Assembly (NCBI RefSeq): GCF_051020955.1
Contig: NC_135013.1
Location: 43,033,087-43,097,086, forward strand
DNA: 64,000 bases
Source: Megalopta genalis
Taxonomy: Eukaryota; Arthropoda; Insecta; Hymenoptera; Halictidae
Direction: 5' to 3'
Part shown: in pieces, positions 36,028-48,950 of the stretch
Position numbering within the stretch: the first letter of the stretch is position 1
Layout of the letters: every line of letters starts with the position of its first letter
The notes under the pieces: generated by a model
What the model was told of the DNA's origin: nothing
The model's database searches: none
The model's input: only the letters and a program-made list of their open reading frames with translations
Program-made: the position numbers and the translations under genes

Positions 36028-36261
36028 CAGGGCTTGGAATTGACCAGCACGCAACATGAGGATCGTGAGGGCTACGCCTCTTGACTACCATCGCGCGTCT
36101 TGCTCCCCAGTGACCGTCTAAATGCTACACACACACATATAAAACAACAGGCGCACGCACCTTAAGTGGTCCGAACCGAAAGAGGCAACCACGGGGAAGG
36201 CGTATCTGGAGGCGTAGCCCTCGCGATGTGAATGTTGCGTGCTGGTTAATTCCGAGCCCTG
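36028..36261. mobile_element. hAT-type MITE, CAGGGCT ends
   Basis: The 234-bp element begins CAGGGCTTGGAATTGACCAG. The complement of its right end is CAGGGCTCGGAATTAACCAG, with similarity continuing for about 60 bp. The flanking 8-mers TTATAGAT (36020-36027) and TGTTAGAT (36262-36269) agree at 6 of 8. CAGGG termini and an 8-bp duplication are hAT hallmarks. GC-rich and without coding capacity. Confidence 0.75.
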
Positions 36262-36943
36262 TGTTAGATTATACTTTAAAATGTTGTAAAAGTCACTGAG
36301 AAATTAAAGTCATACAGCAAGGAGAGAACAAAAGTGAAGAAAAATAAATGTCGTTAAAATTAAGCTTAGAAGTTATCACACCCAGAAAAGTTGCTCAGAA
36401 AATCACAAGATTTCTCCATCCATTTTAGTCAAAAGCGTTTAACAATATTTATAAACCGACGAAATACAGTTACGTTTGAAAATGAAATAAAATCATTAAA
36501 ATATTCAAATTTTACCGCAAAAGCGGCGCGAATTTCCATAGGACGAGTAAGACCAAAAAATTTCTAAACAAATTTTTGGCTCTTAATAGCTAAGGTTCCC
36601 TCTGCTGTACACGTGTCAAGTGTTTTTCAATTTTTCGTAACCTCCATGAAAGAAGTAACAGGTTTCTCACTGAGTTTTGACAGTGACTGTAGGCTTCTTG
36701 GTTCGGTTGCCCTACGAGTGACGGTAATTGCTGGGCTATTCTGAAGAAGCTTCTTCACCAATTTTCAAACGCTACAGCTAGCAAAAAAAAACAAACGAAA
36801 GTGCAACGGTAATTTCATTATTCTTGCTTTTTATCTTATTTTGCTTTGTCGGGCCATCCGTTGCATTTTCTGCTATTTGTTTTCGAATTCTCTACACATA
36901 ATATTTTTCCAGGATTCTTTAGAATCCTTAAAAAATTACGTAG

Positions 36944-37072
36944 TACAGCAATGTCTCTCTAATTGACGCTCAGATTGTCCACAAAAATGGACAATTTCAG
37001 AATCTCCAGTATCTCCTCTTCCCAAATTGTCCATTTTTGTGCACGATCTGAGCGTCAGTTATTTTCCATTAG
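36944..37072. mobile_element. Rep-B MITE, short copy
   Basis: Starts TACAGCAATGTCTCTCTAAT. It carries TTGACGCTCAGATTGTCCAC and its inverted partner ATCTGAGCGTCAGTTA around a shortened centre. Confidence 0.6.
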
Positions 37073-38276
37073 ATATTGTGGGTGATATTGAAATACATTC
37101 ACAGGAAATTCATTTCCAAAATATTGCAAATTCATAGAAAATAATTAATTTGTTTTCTCATAAAAATACATTGACCTAATACGAACTGTTTATATACATA
37201 AATAAACCATATGTATAATGTTAGCTTCGTATGTTTCTATGAAAAAACAAATGATAGAAAGTGTTATTTTCTATGAATTTGCAATATTTTAGAAATTTTT
37301 TTTTTTAATGTATGATAAATGTTTCATTCCTTTCGCATTTGAATATAGCGAATAACTGATAATGCAACAATACAATAGGAAATCTAAAGTAGCAGAAACA
37401 GTTTGGAACAATCTGTCGCATGAAGTATCAACATGTATCGTATTGTAATGTCGTTTCTCGTCCGTAACGATTAAAGCACCGGTTTAACTGTATACCACAT
37501 AACCGTCTCGTGTTAATGATCAAAACAGCGGGTGTGTTAGCAGCAACAGCCAACGGTGTCTGTCATTTGTAGAAAATTATTTTTAATAGCGGAGAAATAA
37601 TCGAAATAAAGATTGCATAATCTAAGGATAATAGGAATACCATATGTGAAATATTGTTTACTTTATACTTATTCAAAAGAAATGGAAGACGAAGTTTGTT
37701 AAATCTAAATTAACATTAGAGAGGATCTTTTATAAATAATAAAAATTTATTTTGTCTTTCTTTTCTACTTGAGCAGTTGAATATCTCCACGGAGATATTA
37801 TTTTGCAAAAACTGTTACAAAAGTGTACACAAGGTGTGTAACATAGTGACAAGGACAACTGATAAATGATGTAATAATTACGTTACATTGCAGTATGAAA
37901 GCATTTTATAATAAGGAATATCTTTAATAATTTGTTTTATAAAATATTATTTCAGTATAAAGAGAATGAATTTTGAGCTTTTGGTTCAATGCAAAATCGT
38001 AGTGCAATAAATTTTAAAGAATAATTGAACTAACATCTTATGTTATAGTGTATTATCATTCATAGATACTTGTTATTACGTAGAAATTACACAAAGAGCA
38101 CACTTATCACTGCATTTTCTAATTAATGTATACACAAGCATTTCCATAAAAGTTTTCCTTTTCGTTTGCTAAAATTTCTGTATAATAATTACGTATAATT
38201 AAATAAAATGAATGCCAATCCTGATTTAAATTTTGACGATTCGATCAAAAAATAATAATAGTCAGAAGTTATTAAA
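37073..38276. other. AT-rich non-coding stretch
   Basis: No supported feature. Confidence 0.5.
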
Positions 38277-38464
38277 TAGACTGCGGATTTTACGGATTTA
38301 TGGCAAAAAAAAAAATGAGTGTAGAAAATATAGGACAGTATGAAGATTTCAGGAATTCGAGGCTATCGATGCATTAACCTTAACTTCTTTAGACTGCTAA
38401 AGAAGAAAAGAACTTCTGCTGCTTCTTACAATAAATTTTATTTTGCATGAAGATCTAAAGTCTA
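38277..38464 (+). mobile_element. Rep-A hAT-like MITE
   Basis: Starts TAGACTGCGGATTTTACGGA and ends GCATGAAGATCTAAAGTCTA. The flanks are GTTATTAA and ATTATTAA when aligned with a one-base shift. Confidence 0.65.
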
Positions 38465-38519
38465 ATTATTAATATGTTTGTACCGTACGAAATTCTTTTT
38501 ACACGATTTTCTCTTTCTT

Positions 38520-38740
38520 TGCACAGCTCTGATGGAGGTGATAATTGGAGGCTTACGATGCGAAAAACGTTGCAGTTTTTTTACCGTTTACTCGCAGCAA
38601 CAGTTATCCCACGCAACGGAAAAACAAGACATCGCCGAGATCTTGTTCTTACACGTGGATTCGAACCGGGGTACTGGGAATCATTCGGGTCACGCATTGG
38701 GCGCAGATTTAGCACACAGTTCTTACAATTATACATTTCA
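38520..38740 (-). repeat. GC-richer segment with tRNA-type B box
   Basis: On the minus strand GGTTCGAATCC (38658-38668) is a perfect Pol III B box, preceded by CCCAGTACCCC. No good cloverleaf forms and the T stem does not pair. The candidate A box about 35-45 bp upstream is poor. It is most likely a tRNA-derived SINE or tRNA relic. Frames through it (38474-38773, 38478-38789, 38581-38808) have no protein motif. Confidence 0.3.
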
Positions 38741-41229
38741 GTGTATAAAAAATTCGAATTCAGTACCAAATAGTAGTAATAAAATTTAAACAAGATGTAG
38801 TATTTCATAGTTTAAGTTTTTGTATCATAAAATTCATAAAATGTCTCCAATATTGTTCATCCCAAATGTATTTCAGGTCAAAACAGTTTTGGTACGTAAT
38901 ATATTGAAATTTTCGAAGTCGTTACGCTTCTTCCATTTGTACAGTATATATTTTTCATAGAAGATACCATCATCCAACAATAGTTATTCAAGAAAATATA
39001 ATTTTTGTATACAAAGGTTTTAATATGTAATATCAGTAATATCAGTTATTAATGAAATTTATAGACGCTGACTTTTAAGTAAATAATATATTAACGTTCA
39101 TTGTGAATTCTTGAATAGTACATACGAGGTATCAGAACAAAAAGGAATGAAACACATAAGTGTTAGTATAAACACACTAAGTGCTCGAAAAAAGTATTAC
39201 AATAACATGAAGAGTATAAATATTGTTATTTGACTGTCTCAGCTTCGGACAGTCAATTAAAATTTTCACATGTTTCAGCAAGGTCTGTAGAAAAACTAAC
39301 AACGTCTAAAATGGGTGCCTCAAAAATTTGTCGAATAAAATTGATATATGTATAAAATTACAAATGGTCCTTAGAATACTAGGTTATATTTTTATTGAGT
39401 ATTTTTAGTTTGTTAAGTTGTCTAGACTTTGTAGAAATCGAAGCAAATGTTCTTTATAATTCGAAGTTCTTGAACCATAAATCGAATTCTTGTGGTTTCT
39501 AGACAGCCTTAAATCCTTAAATACTTGTACTATAAAAAGTCAGATTCGTGATGAATAACAGAATCTACTAAACGTTATTCATTTTTTTCTAAATGGAAGC
39601 GAAATTTGATTCTCCTGTTAGAAAAATCTAGAAATTAAATTAAATGAGTATACAGAAAAAACAGAAATTGTCTCATTCTATTACGGAAATTATTAAGCTA
39701 ATCAACGTTGCTACGAAATAGATCACAATAAGGACACAGTGAATTCATTAATGTTAATAACATATACACATGTTCCATGAGAGTTATCAAATATGTTGCA
39801 TGTGTAATGGTTTCAACTGGTGTAACATCGTAATCTCTCTTACCTGTAATCTGGAAAAATGAGAGAGTATAAAAGCGTTTCGTTATTCTCCGAGTGCAGC
39901 ATAATCTGAAGAGATGGAAACGTGAAATTGCTGCGATGGTACTACACTTGCGAGCAAAAGGGATATCTAGGAAAGAGAGATATCAGCGTATCGTTATTAC
40001 TCGCGGAAGATTCTGTCGTGCGGCGCAGCGGTTCCTTGACGTAAATGGAGTTTTATCATAAGCATCGGTGTATTTCCCCATTTTACTTGCAAGTTTCTTG
40101 TACTTGTTTCATATCCGTTTTACGTTCCTAATTCTATATTTGCATGAATCTGTATCGTAATATGTACATTTTACCAAGTAAGTTGCAGAGTTTCTGTTGA
40201 CAATAAGTAGGTGATTTAGAATGAAATAGATTAATGTATGTGGTAATTAATTACTGCGATTATTTATCAGAGTACAATGTAATTGAGATACACTAACTAG
40301 CATTTCCTGCGCGTGTCTAGTTTGTTATGCCTTAATATGCAAAGTAATTGTAATTAGTTTGTTTACTGGTGTATCAGAAAAATGTAACAGCAAACCAACT
40401 TCAAATTTTTAACTATACCATTAGCTGGGACACGTGATTTTTATGCATTATGTATTATGGAAATTATAACTAAGGAAACAATAAATTGTTCAGTTAATTA
40501 TTTTACCGAATAGTATTACGCTAAAATATGTCACTTTCCATACCGTCTCAATTTGCAACTTCCTTAGCTTTCAATTCTTCGAAACATATCAAAATTTCAT
40601 TGAAGCGTTTTTTAAACTACATATTTTAACACTTTATTTACCGGAAGTCTATTAATAGATTTTTTAGTGACTGATTTATGTCTAAGGGTAGCTTCGTCAA
40701 TGAGACGTTAAAAGCAGAAACGGTGTAAGTCGAAAAAGTTAATTTGTAGATAATGAAAAATTGCAACAATTTTTTTATGTACGCCACTTTCAAGCTTTAA
40801 CTTAAAATAATAAAATAAAACGTTAAATTAAATATGATTTAATAATATTAAATGAACCCAGCAAGAGATTTACACCATTTTCGCTTTAAGCGGTTCCATT
40901 TTCTTTTATTGGATTAAGGATGAAAATATTGTTTTGTCTAATATTTTAAGAAATTCTCAACTTTTTATCTTCGATTTTAAAAGAACCAGCAGAAAATTGG
41001 CAACAGACAAAGTCATACTATTACAATGCAATCATCATACCATTAAACTATGAATTAAAATATATTCGCTCATAGTATGACAATCATATTGTTAATAATT
41101 ATTATTGTCAACTCTTAGCTTGATCACATTAATTCCAGAAAAACTCAATGTTACTTTCCGTTTTTATATATATTATCGGCATACTAATTTGTCGTTGCGT
41201 GATGTACCAGTTCCTTATTACTTACTCCA
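38741..41229. other. mostly AT-rich non-coding stretch
   Basis: No supported gene. A modest GC-richer patch lies at about 39890-40060 (around TCGTGCGGCGCAGCGGTTCC). Confidence 0.45.
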
Positions 41230-41470
41230 AACCATAATTACCTTCGAAGCATTGAAACCTGATCCGCTTCTTTAAATTCTAAATCAGATCTTTATGCACG
41301 ACAGCGCGCGCTACGTTCGGCATCTCGAACGGTATAATTAATTAAGCCGCTTTGGTAGTTATCCGACTGTATAGTCTCGATGATCTCGCAATCGTTTGTT
41401 ATTCAGGCGAAAGAAGTAGTTCGGCCTGTGATGCTTCGAAAATCACGAACACTTGAAATTAAGAGTAAAA
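41230..41470. other. GC-richer island
   Basis: CpG-rich core GACAGCGCGCGCTACGTTCG. No ORF of note. Candidate regulatory DNA. Confidence 0.25.
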
Positions 41471-41601
41471 AACTGGTTCACTATGCAGATTGAATACGCG
41501 TGCAGAATGTCGAATGTACTAAAGAATAGTGTCCACATGTACACATAGTGTTTCGGTATGATGTATTTTCATTAAGAAAATATTTTCGATAAACTAGGTT
41601 T

Positions 41602-41775
41602 ACGGAGCATTAAAGGCAACTATTTTATATTAGTTTATGTAAATAACAATAATATTTTCATCCGGATGTTTAGCGATTTTTACTGTAATATTTGTTCCAA
41701 TGATTTATAATATTTTAAAATAATTTATAATCTCAATTAAAAATTTGGAATCCGCCATTTTAACGGGTTCAAGTT
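41602..41775. repeat. Rep-E dispersed repeat, copy 2
   Basis: Aligns with 18934-19140: GGAGCATTAAAGGCAACTAT, TTTTATATTAGTTTATGTAA at the left and CGCCATTTTAACGGGTTC at the right. Confidence 0.5.
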
Positions 41776-41791
41776 TTTTATTAATTATTAA

Positions 41792-41987
41792 CCTGTGGAT
41801 CTCTATGCATTTGTGGTATATGCAGATTTTTAAAATGCAAGAAAATTTATAAATTGACACGATCTAATAGCATTTTTATTCTTTTCTCATAATGAGTAAT
41901 TGTTTAGTTGGCGAACGAAGCTTTATTTTAATGCTGACTTTTGTAAAATAACCTACAAGAATAAGAATTTGCATAAAGATCTGCGGT
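41792..41987 (+). mobile_element. Rep-A hAT-like MITE
   Basis: Starts CCTGTGGATCTCTATGCATT and ends GCATAAAGATCTGCGG. Flanks rich in ATTAATTA on both sides are compatible with a target duplication but are low complexity. Confidence 0.55.
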
Positions 41988-43853
41988 TTATTAATTATCG
42001 ATTAACATCTGTACACTAAACTAATTATACTTCGTAAAAAATCTATCGGACGAATGTTTCTTCCTTCCATTTTTGGGCCCATGCAATTACGAAGTTATTA
42101 CTCTTTCATTAGTCGGAAATCATTAAGAATTGAATAACTAATGCAGCAGACATGAGCAACGCTCTTTTACACCTTTTTCATACTTCATTCGAGCATAACT
42201 CCTCCCTTTTGTATTCTTTCAACGGTTTTGTTTTCTTTGTTAGGTTCATAGCAAGCTCGAAGGTATAAATATCTTATTTTTGATCTTTGAAATTAGTAAT
42301 TACTAATAAGGACTACGAGTGTAGTCCGTAAAACCGATTTTTTCATCTCGTTATACGTAGTCCTGAATTGCGTTCGCGATGTTTGATGTAACGCGACCAG
42401 AAAAACAGGTTGTTATAAAATGAAATACTGCCCCGTTAAAATCACCAGGTTATGTCGGTCAACTTTTGTGAGTGTTTATATTCTAAAAATAAATATAGAA
42501 TTAAGGAAGACATTAATCTTGGGCTACTACCCGGAAAGACAAGCTTTAAATCATAAAATCAACAAGTCATGAATATTTACGAAGTTTCTGCACGATACTA
42601 ACATAAAACAGGTATAAATACAGTGGTCCACAAACGTATCCTTACACACTGCTCGATGTGATTGATTTCTTATTAACATTTTATGCAACGTTATCACACG
42701 TTTTTATTTAATGTAAATCTCTTGATTATCAAAATTTTACGATTATGAACCTTCCAGTTGCTTCTATGTATAATAATTATTAAAGGATCAATAAGATTAA
42801 ATTGGACGAACTTTGTATGAGTGTGAAGTACTCAAGCGATTATTCTAGACTGGATGTTGCAAATAATAGACGAATTGTTTTTTAAATTATGAACAGGGAA
42901 TACAATTAATTCTTTTATCTAATACGTTACAAAAATAGATTCGAAAGATACTGTTACGGTAACAAAAAAATTATATGTTATCACTTGTAGAAAATTCATT
43001 TTTTACTCAATTTTACAAATTTTATGAAAGATATTGATTTGAAAGGCAAACCTGATTTGCAAGATCGGTAATATTTTGTGGTACAATTCTTGAAATGCTT
43101 AGTTTACTTGAAGTTATTAAGAAATATGTATTTTTAATTATGAAATATTGTGACTCTTGAAATGTTTATACAATGCTTTATTCAATAGTGTTTGCACAGT
43201 ACAGCAAGTACTAAATTCACAACTTTCTCTTTTCAGATTACAAAGAAAAGTTGAATGATATTTCATAAAACAGTTTCATATGGTATTGTTTTAACTGGAT
43301 GAAAACAGAAAGAAGATGACATTGTCAAAGGCTTATCTACTTACTCACGGCATGGCACTTCATAATGTAAAGTCTAGTTTGTGCTAGAAAAGTTTCTCTA
43401 AACCATTCATCTGGGAAATGTCATTATCTTATCGTTTGTATTCATCTCAAGCTTTAGCTAATCCTAATTTTCTTCCTACCTGAAAATTTTTCAATTTCAT
43501 ATTATCACATCTCTAACAATATAATTAATTCTATATGCACAAGTTTTACTGGTTGGATAACATTAGATCAGTTTTAAGCATGCGGTTAACGCTTGAAATA
43601 GTAATAATTTAGCAAAGTGAGATGAAATACATAGAAAAAGTTGTCAACAATGAAAAATATGTCGAAGTCTTGTAAAATTTTGTAATTACTTCAGATTATT
43701 TTAATTAGCTGTATCGATGACTTGGAAAGTTGAGTGAACATGTTTTGACACAGTGTTACGCGCTTCATTTTATTAAAAGAAAATTATTACAAAAAATTAT
43801 TACAATAGCATCCTTTTTAATGAACATCCATTTAAATGAAAACTGAACAAAAT
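41988..43853. other. AT-rich non-coding stretch
   Basis: No supported feature. Confidence 0.5.
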
Positions 43854-43912
43854 AACATATTTGTATATTTCTATATTAGAAATAATAGAAAATAGAAATA
43901 TACAAACATGTT
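43854..43912. repeat. hairpin, 21-bp stem and 17-nt loop
   Basis: AACATATTTGTATATTTCTA(T) pairs with (A)TAGAAATATACAAACATGTT with a single mismatch. The size is in the range of a pre-miRNA, but the stem is AT-rich and could equally be a transposon relic. Confidence 0.5.
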
Positions 43913-44305
43913 AAGTTTATATTATAGTATATATAGTATATATTAAGAATATATTTTGTTCAGTTCTCTCTCGTTTAGATATTAATAACAATGTAAAAGT
44001 TACTTTGAGTTAATAATTATGCACATCACTGTATACAGGGTGCTTACGAAGCTACTAACTAGGTTTTAGCATTTAAGACATGCAAGAAACCGGAAGAGTT
44101 GCGGTATTTTTCATTAATTGTTTTTTCAATTTTATTTGTACGAGATATTTTTGGAAAAAATAGAGATTATCTTGAATTTTTTGAAAGGAAGTCAGCATAT
44201 TTTTTATATGTCATGGCAATGTGTACCAAGAGAATTTCAATTATTCGCGATCCCATAACTTTCAAGGTTATAAAACGTCAGGTCGGGAGGAATGTTATTC
44301 ATAAG

Positions 44306-44507
44306 TAGACTGCGGATCTTTATGCAAAATAAAAATTTCCTACATCGATTGCAAGAAACAGAAATTAAATAAAAAATAAATTGCTTCTGCTAATAACTCT
44401 GTTAACTTGAAGATTGTATAACAAAATCATTAAATTCTTCTTATGTCTTCATCATTTTATATTTCAATTATTCATTTTTGTCAGAAATGCATAAAACCCG
44501 CAGGCTA
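44306..44507 (-). mobile_element. Rep-A hAT-like MITE with perfect 8-bp duplication
   Basis: A 202-bp copy from TAGACTGCGG to CCGCAGGCTA, flanked by identical TTCATAAG at 44298-44305 and 44508-44515. This is the clearest evidence for 8-bp target duplications in the family. Its reverse complement aligns to the copy at 55011-55211, so it lies in the opposite orientation. Confidence 0.88.
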
Positions 44508-44680
44508 TTCATAAGTCAAAAGTTCCCTATAAAATGGTTAAGCCTTCTCAAAAATGGAAGGAGATATAAGAAAAGCAATCGAACGGAACATATTCTATGT
44601 CACATGTGATTATCATACTTGAGACGAATTTTAATGTCTTATTAATACGTTATTACTAGAATACACGTTATTACTCAAGT

Positions 44681-44833
44681 ATGCAAAACAAAACTTAAAT
44701 AAAGATGTACTTCTTTATTCAGTGATATCAATGAAATAAAAATAGTGTAATGAAATTCTTATATTCTCGTGATGTCTTCACTGTTCTGTATTTCACTTAC
44801 CTACTTTTGCCATAAACACAAATCCGCGATCTA
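44681..44833 (-). mobile_element. Rep-A fragment
   Basis: Contains 'tatgcaaaacaaaacttaaa' at the left and 'tgccataaacacaaatccgc' then GATCTA at the right, as in the inverted copies. The left terminus is missing. Confidence 0.45.
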
Positions 44834-46109
44834 GTTATTACATCGAATGATTAAGTTCGTAGTTTACACGTTGCATTATTATTTCCAAGATCACTGTAGA
44901 CATGAAAAAACATCAAAAAATAGAAAATTGTAGAAAATAAAATAAAACTAAATTAAAATAAAATATATTTTAGAAGAAAACTCGACTATGAAAATTAAAT
45001 TATACATATAACAAAATATGCAGCGTGGCATTAAAAAAGAGGTTGAAAATCTCCTTCATTTCTTTCTTCAAATACGAACTGTTTGAATAGCTTGCACTGA
45101 ATGGTATGACTGAATGAAATAACTGAATGGCTTGTACTAACGACATTGACTTCTCCATTGATGATTTTAATAAATTTAAATATCAAGGCAATAATGTTGT
45201 AATCAAATTGTTTTCATTTTCATTTTCATTTGATTACTATTTTATTATTTTTACTATTGTTATTATTACGTTCAATTTTTGTTGAAAAATTAAATAGGCA
45301 TTTAGCCCGTTGATGATAAATAAATAAAAATAAAATATACTATTACATTGTTTATGAAAAGTAACGCAAGTTTCTTCTTTCATTTCCTTGGTATATTTAT
45401 CACTCGCAAGAGAAACGTTGATGTGAACAGACTGCACAAAAGCAGACTTTCGAATGTGCAGATTACAAAGTTAATTGTTATCCTAGAATTACTTCCTGCT
45501 GTGACTGTTTATATAACTAAATTATTTGTCGCTTCGCCGCGCGATAGCGAAATATCGTACAAAAGAAAACTGCGTCTCTCCCATTTTTGAATTTCATGGC
45601 AGGAAGCGTCGGTAACAATCCAGTAATTTCAAGGGATGAGGTCGTTTAGGAAGCTGTGACCTCCTACTTCCAATTATGTGCCGTTATTTTCCGCGGAACT
45701 GGGCAATGTCTACTGCATTTATTCTGTAAGCAAGGATACCGTGAACAATGAACATTTTTGTTCCATTACTTTCTCGTTTGTGAGGCACTTAATATTAAAT
45801 AGCGTTACGTGCGAGAACAATCATAATGAAACATACTGGGTAAACGAGTGTTGTTATTAGCTTGTGTTCTCGAGTTGTAATCAGTTTTATAAGGTAACGC
45901 TCGCACTCGTGCAATCGACGAAGTAGTTAATTCAGGTTATGTCAAGGTTTTTTAACAAGAAAGTTGATTAACTGTCAGCGTGTGATGTCCATAGCGTTCA
46001 CAGGTACGTAAATGTCAATAAAATTGTTATCTGCAGACTGAAACGTTTAAAGGTTTTCTTGCTTTCGGAAAATAAAATTTCTGAAATCACAAATACATGG
46101 CGTTTCATG
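44834..46109. other. non-coding stretch, GC-richer at 45500-45900
   Basis: The frames at 45237, 45348 and 45678 have no family motif. Nothing supportable. Confidence 0.45.
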
Positions 46110-46110
46110 A

Positions 46111-46145
<35 letters not shown>

Positions 46146-46195
46146 TCCACATATTCCATATATATATTCCATATATTCCATATATTTAAGATATA
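46110..46195. repeat. TA microsatellite with ATATTCCAT units
   Basis: An alternating TA run is followed by four imperfect copies of ATATTCCAT. Confidence 0.85.
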
Positions 46196-46506
46196 CGTTT
46201 AATATATTGGATTACGTAGTAGTTATTTACATATATAATTTACGTTTAATATATGTACATATGTATGTAGTAATATAATATAATCAGAAGCAAAAATATT
46301 GTCAAATAAAATATAGAATTTATCTAGTGAGTTTGAAACATCTAATGCAATATTTTCATCTTAAACTAAGATATTTTTGATAACAAAAGTTGGTGTAAAT
46401 CATAAATTAGAAAGTACAAATTTAGAAAATTAAATTTATTAAAAATTTGAAGCATCAATTTTCATATATAACGAAATATCTATAATGTACTTATACATAT
46501 GTATAC

Positions 46507-46533
46507 AGGTGGTCTACCTAAATAAGACCACCT
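46507..46533. repeat. 9-bp perfect inverted repeat
   Basis: AGGTGGTCT and AGACCACCT are separated by 9 nt, next to TATACAGG. It may be two abutted transposon termini or a short hairpin. Confidence 0.6.
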
Positions 46534-47811
46534 AAATATCTTCTCTAATTGTGAGGGTACAAAACATGTGGGGGTACATAACATATTGTTCAAAATTTGG
46601 ATCATTCAAGGAACTCTATCGTAAACGCAGTAAACAAAGTATCAGTACAGCAAAATATATAATAATAAATATCTTGGAATCTTGTTAAATTTTAGTATGT
46701 TATTTATTGTATAATTTTAAGTATTTATTGCAACAAGTAACGTAACTTATCTAAACAGTAGATACGATTTAAAATTAAATATTTGTTTTTTTTTCTTAAA
46801 TACGCTATTTATTACACTAGCTAAAATAATAATCTTAAGTGACCAAAGGATTAATACAAGGCTCTATGTTAAACATTTCGACGAAATGCAAGTCATTGGT
46901 CGATTACCGCTTGATAAGTGTGCACAGCGTTCTTTTTTACTACACGATCAAATTACCCATAGAAAATAGCAAGTGGCATTCAACTTCGTTCAAACAGTTT
47001 TAGAAGAAAATTGTAGGAGCATTAAGCCTAATGTACCGCCAATCAGAAGTGACGGTTTATTTAGAATTGTTTTAAGGATGGTGATTTATGTTGAATTAGA
47101 AGCAACAGTGTTGTCATAAAAAAGCCATTGCATAGAGACTGCACTTCCTCATTCATTTACTTTCTTCACAAAAATTCATGGTACGTATTTTTCACGTTTA
47201 AAATTGACGTAGAATAATTTCTTTTTATACATGTGTGGAAATGTGAGAGATTGCATTTAAATAGATGTGATTTTTTATTAAAAGATTTTTATGATTTTTG
47301 TGAGAGATTTTTTATTGAAACAATTGGGACAAAGTAAATGCAAGAAATTGATTTGTATGGTACTTTTGTATTCCACGATTACTTTAGCAGTTATATTTAC
47401 ATTTTCGAAGCTCATTGTATACAAATTGCAGACGCAGGAGCAAAACCTGTTTTAACTGCTTTTGAAGAAAACCTCTAACAGGAAATTGGACGTTTAAATA
47501 ATTGGTAACACCTGCCGACAGCTGTCACAGGCTTAACTTTGTTCTATTACCTAGAAAGCACCGTAGATTTTAAGCTTGTCTGATGAGAAATTTCTAAATA
47601 TTGTTAACGAACAGTTTAAAGTTTAATACATGTACATACGTGAGTCGTATAAAGTTGCAGTACTAGAGGTTTAAAATTACAGTGCATGCGCATCGTCACA
47701 TAAACTATTCATTAATTGATTTTAAATTAATTTCAATTCACGTTTATTTTATATTTTACGTGTGAATATAATTTAATGACCAATAAAAAAAATATTCTAC
47801 TATCTAATAAC
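46534..47811. other. AT-rich non-coding stretch
   Basis: No supported feature. Confidence 0.5.
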
Positions 47812-48015
47812 CAGATTGCAGATTTTATGAATATTTGTCACAAACAACTAGATAAAAAAGAAAACTAAAAACACTAGAAGAATTTGAGAAGAATTTTTTT
47901 TAATACTGTGTACAATTTACTAAAATTATTCAAAGAAGAAAAACATATACATCTAATTTACGTTCCTTGTAATTAATTTACGAAAATTTTATATTGCATA
48001 AAAATCCGCAGTCTA
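47812..48015 (+). mobile_element. Rep-A hAT-like MITE
   Basis: Starts CAGATTGCAGATTTTATGAA and ends GCATAAAAATCCGCAGTCTA, 204 bp. The target duplication is unclear. Confidence 0.65.
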
Positions 48016-48950
48016 GTAACAAGTATTTATGCTTTCGTTTTATATAATAATGTTTTATATAATAATTTCTTAATTAAATGATATTAAATTTGCTCCACTC
48101 AATATAAGACAAATTATTCATTTGTTAAAATTTATATCGCAGCTTCTGAATTATTAAAGTATGAAAACATATGCTACAAAAGAATTTCTTAAAAGAGATT
48201 ACATAGTAAATGGTAAATTATTTTGCATAGATGAATACAATTCTCCATAACCTCGATTCCAATTTTACGATATAGTTGTTAAACGTACAAAAATCATAAC
48301 TGCAACATTAAAATCTACACATATATTTAAGAATATCCATCACATCTAAGACGTTTTATCATTTATATTATTCCTTCGTATTAATGATCAACTTGTCCAA
48401 ACTGATGTAATTAAAATTTTTAACGTTACGTGTTATAAAACGAGCCCTAATTACAGGGTTTGGTAGAGACACGTTATGCATGACCATATAATACTTACAA
48501 CATTTTCTCGATGCTATAATTTTTAATGCTCGGAGTCATTCAACCGCGTAATTTCCCAGCTCGGTATCTGACACAATGATTAATAGCCTCTATCACAGCA
48601 GAAGATTAAAAATGTTAAAATCAGTCGAAGTATCTCGGCACTTGAACGCGGCTAATTTTTCCAATTTGTATATGGCGCGTCTGATTGGGTTCTACTTTAT
48701 TACCGGTCTGATTCCCGCATTAATAATTTTGTCATAACTGTGACACATAAATGTTTCGTTACTTTCACGTGTGTGATTCAACACTAGTCGACAATTGTTT
48801 TTAATTACTTCCGTGGTATTATATTTCAGTTTCTATTAATACGTTCGAGTTTCAGGCTATTTATGTTAATGTCGCTCTTATATCTATAATTCAAATCTTA
48901 TACAACTTCGTACATGACGAATATTCTCCATTTACAGTGAATAAGGTTGA
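48016..48950. other. non-coding stretch, GC-richer at 48450-48730
   Basis: No gene is supported here. Confidence 0.45.
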
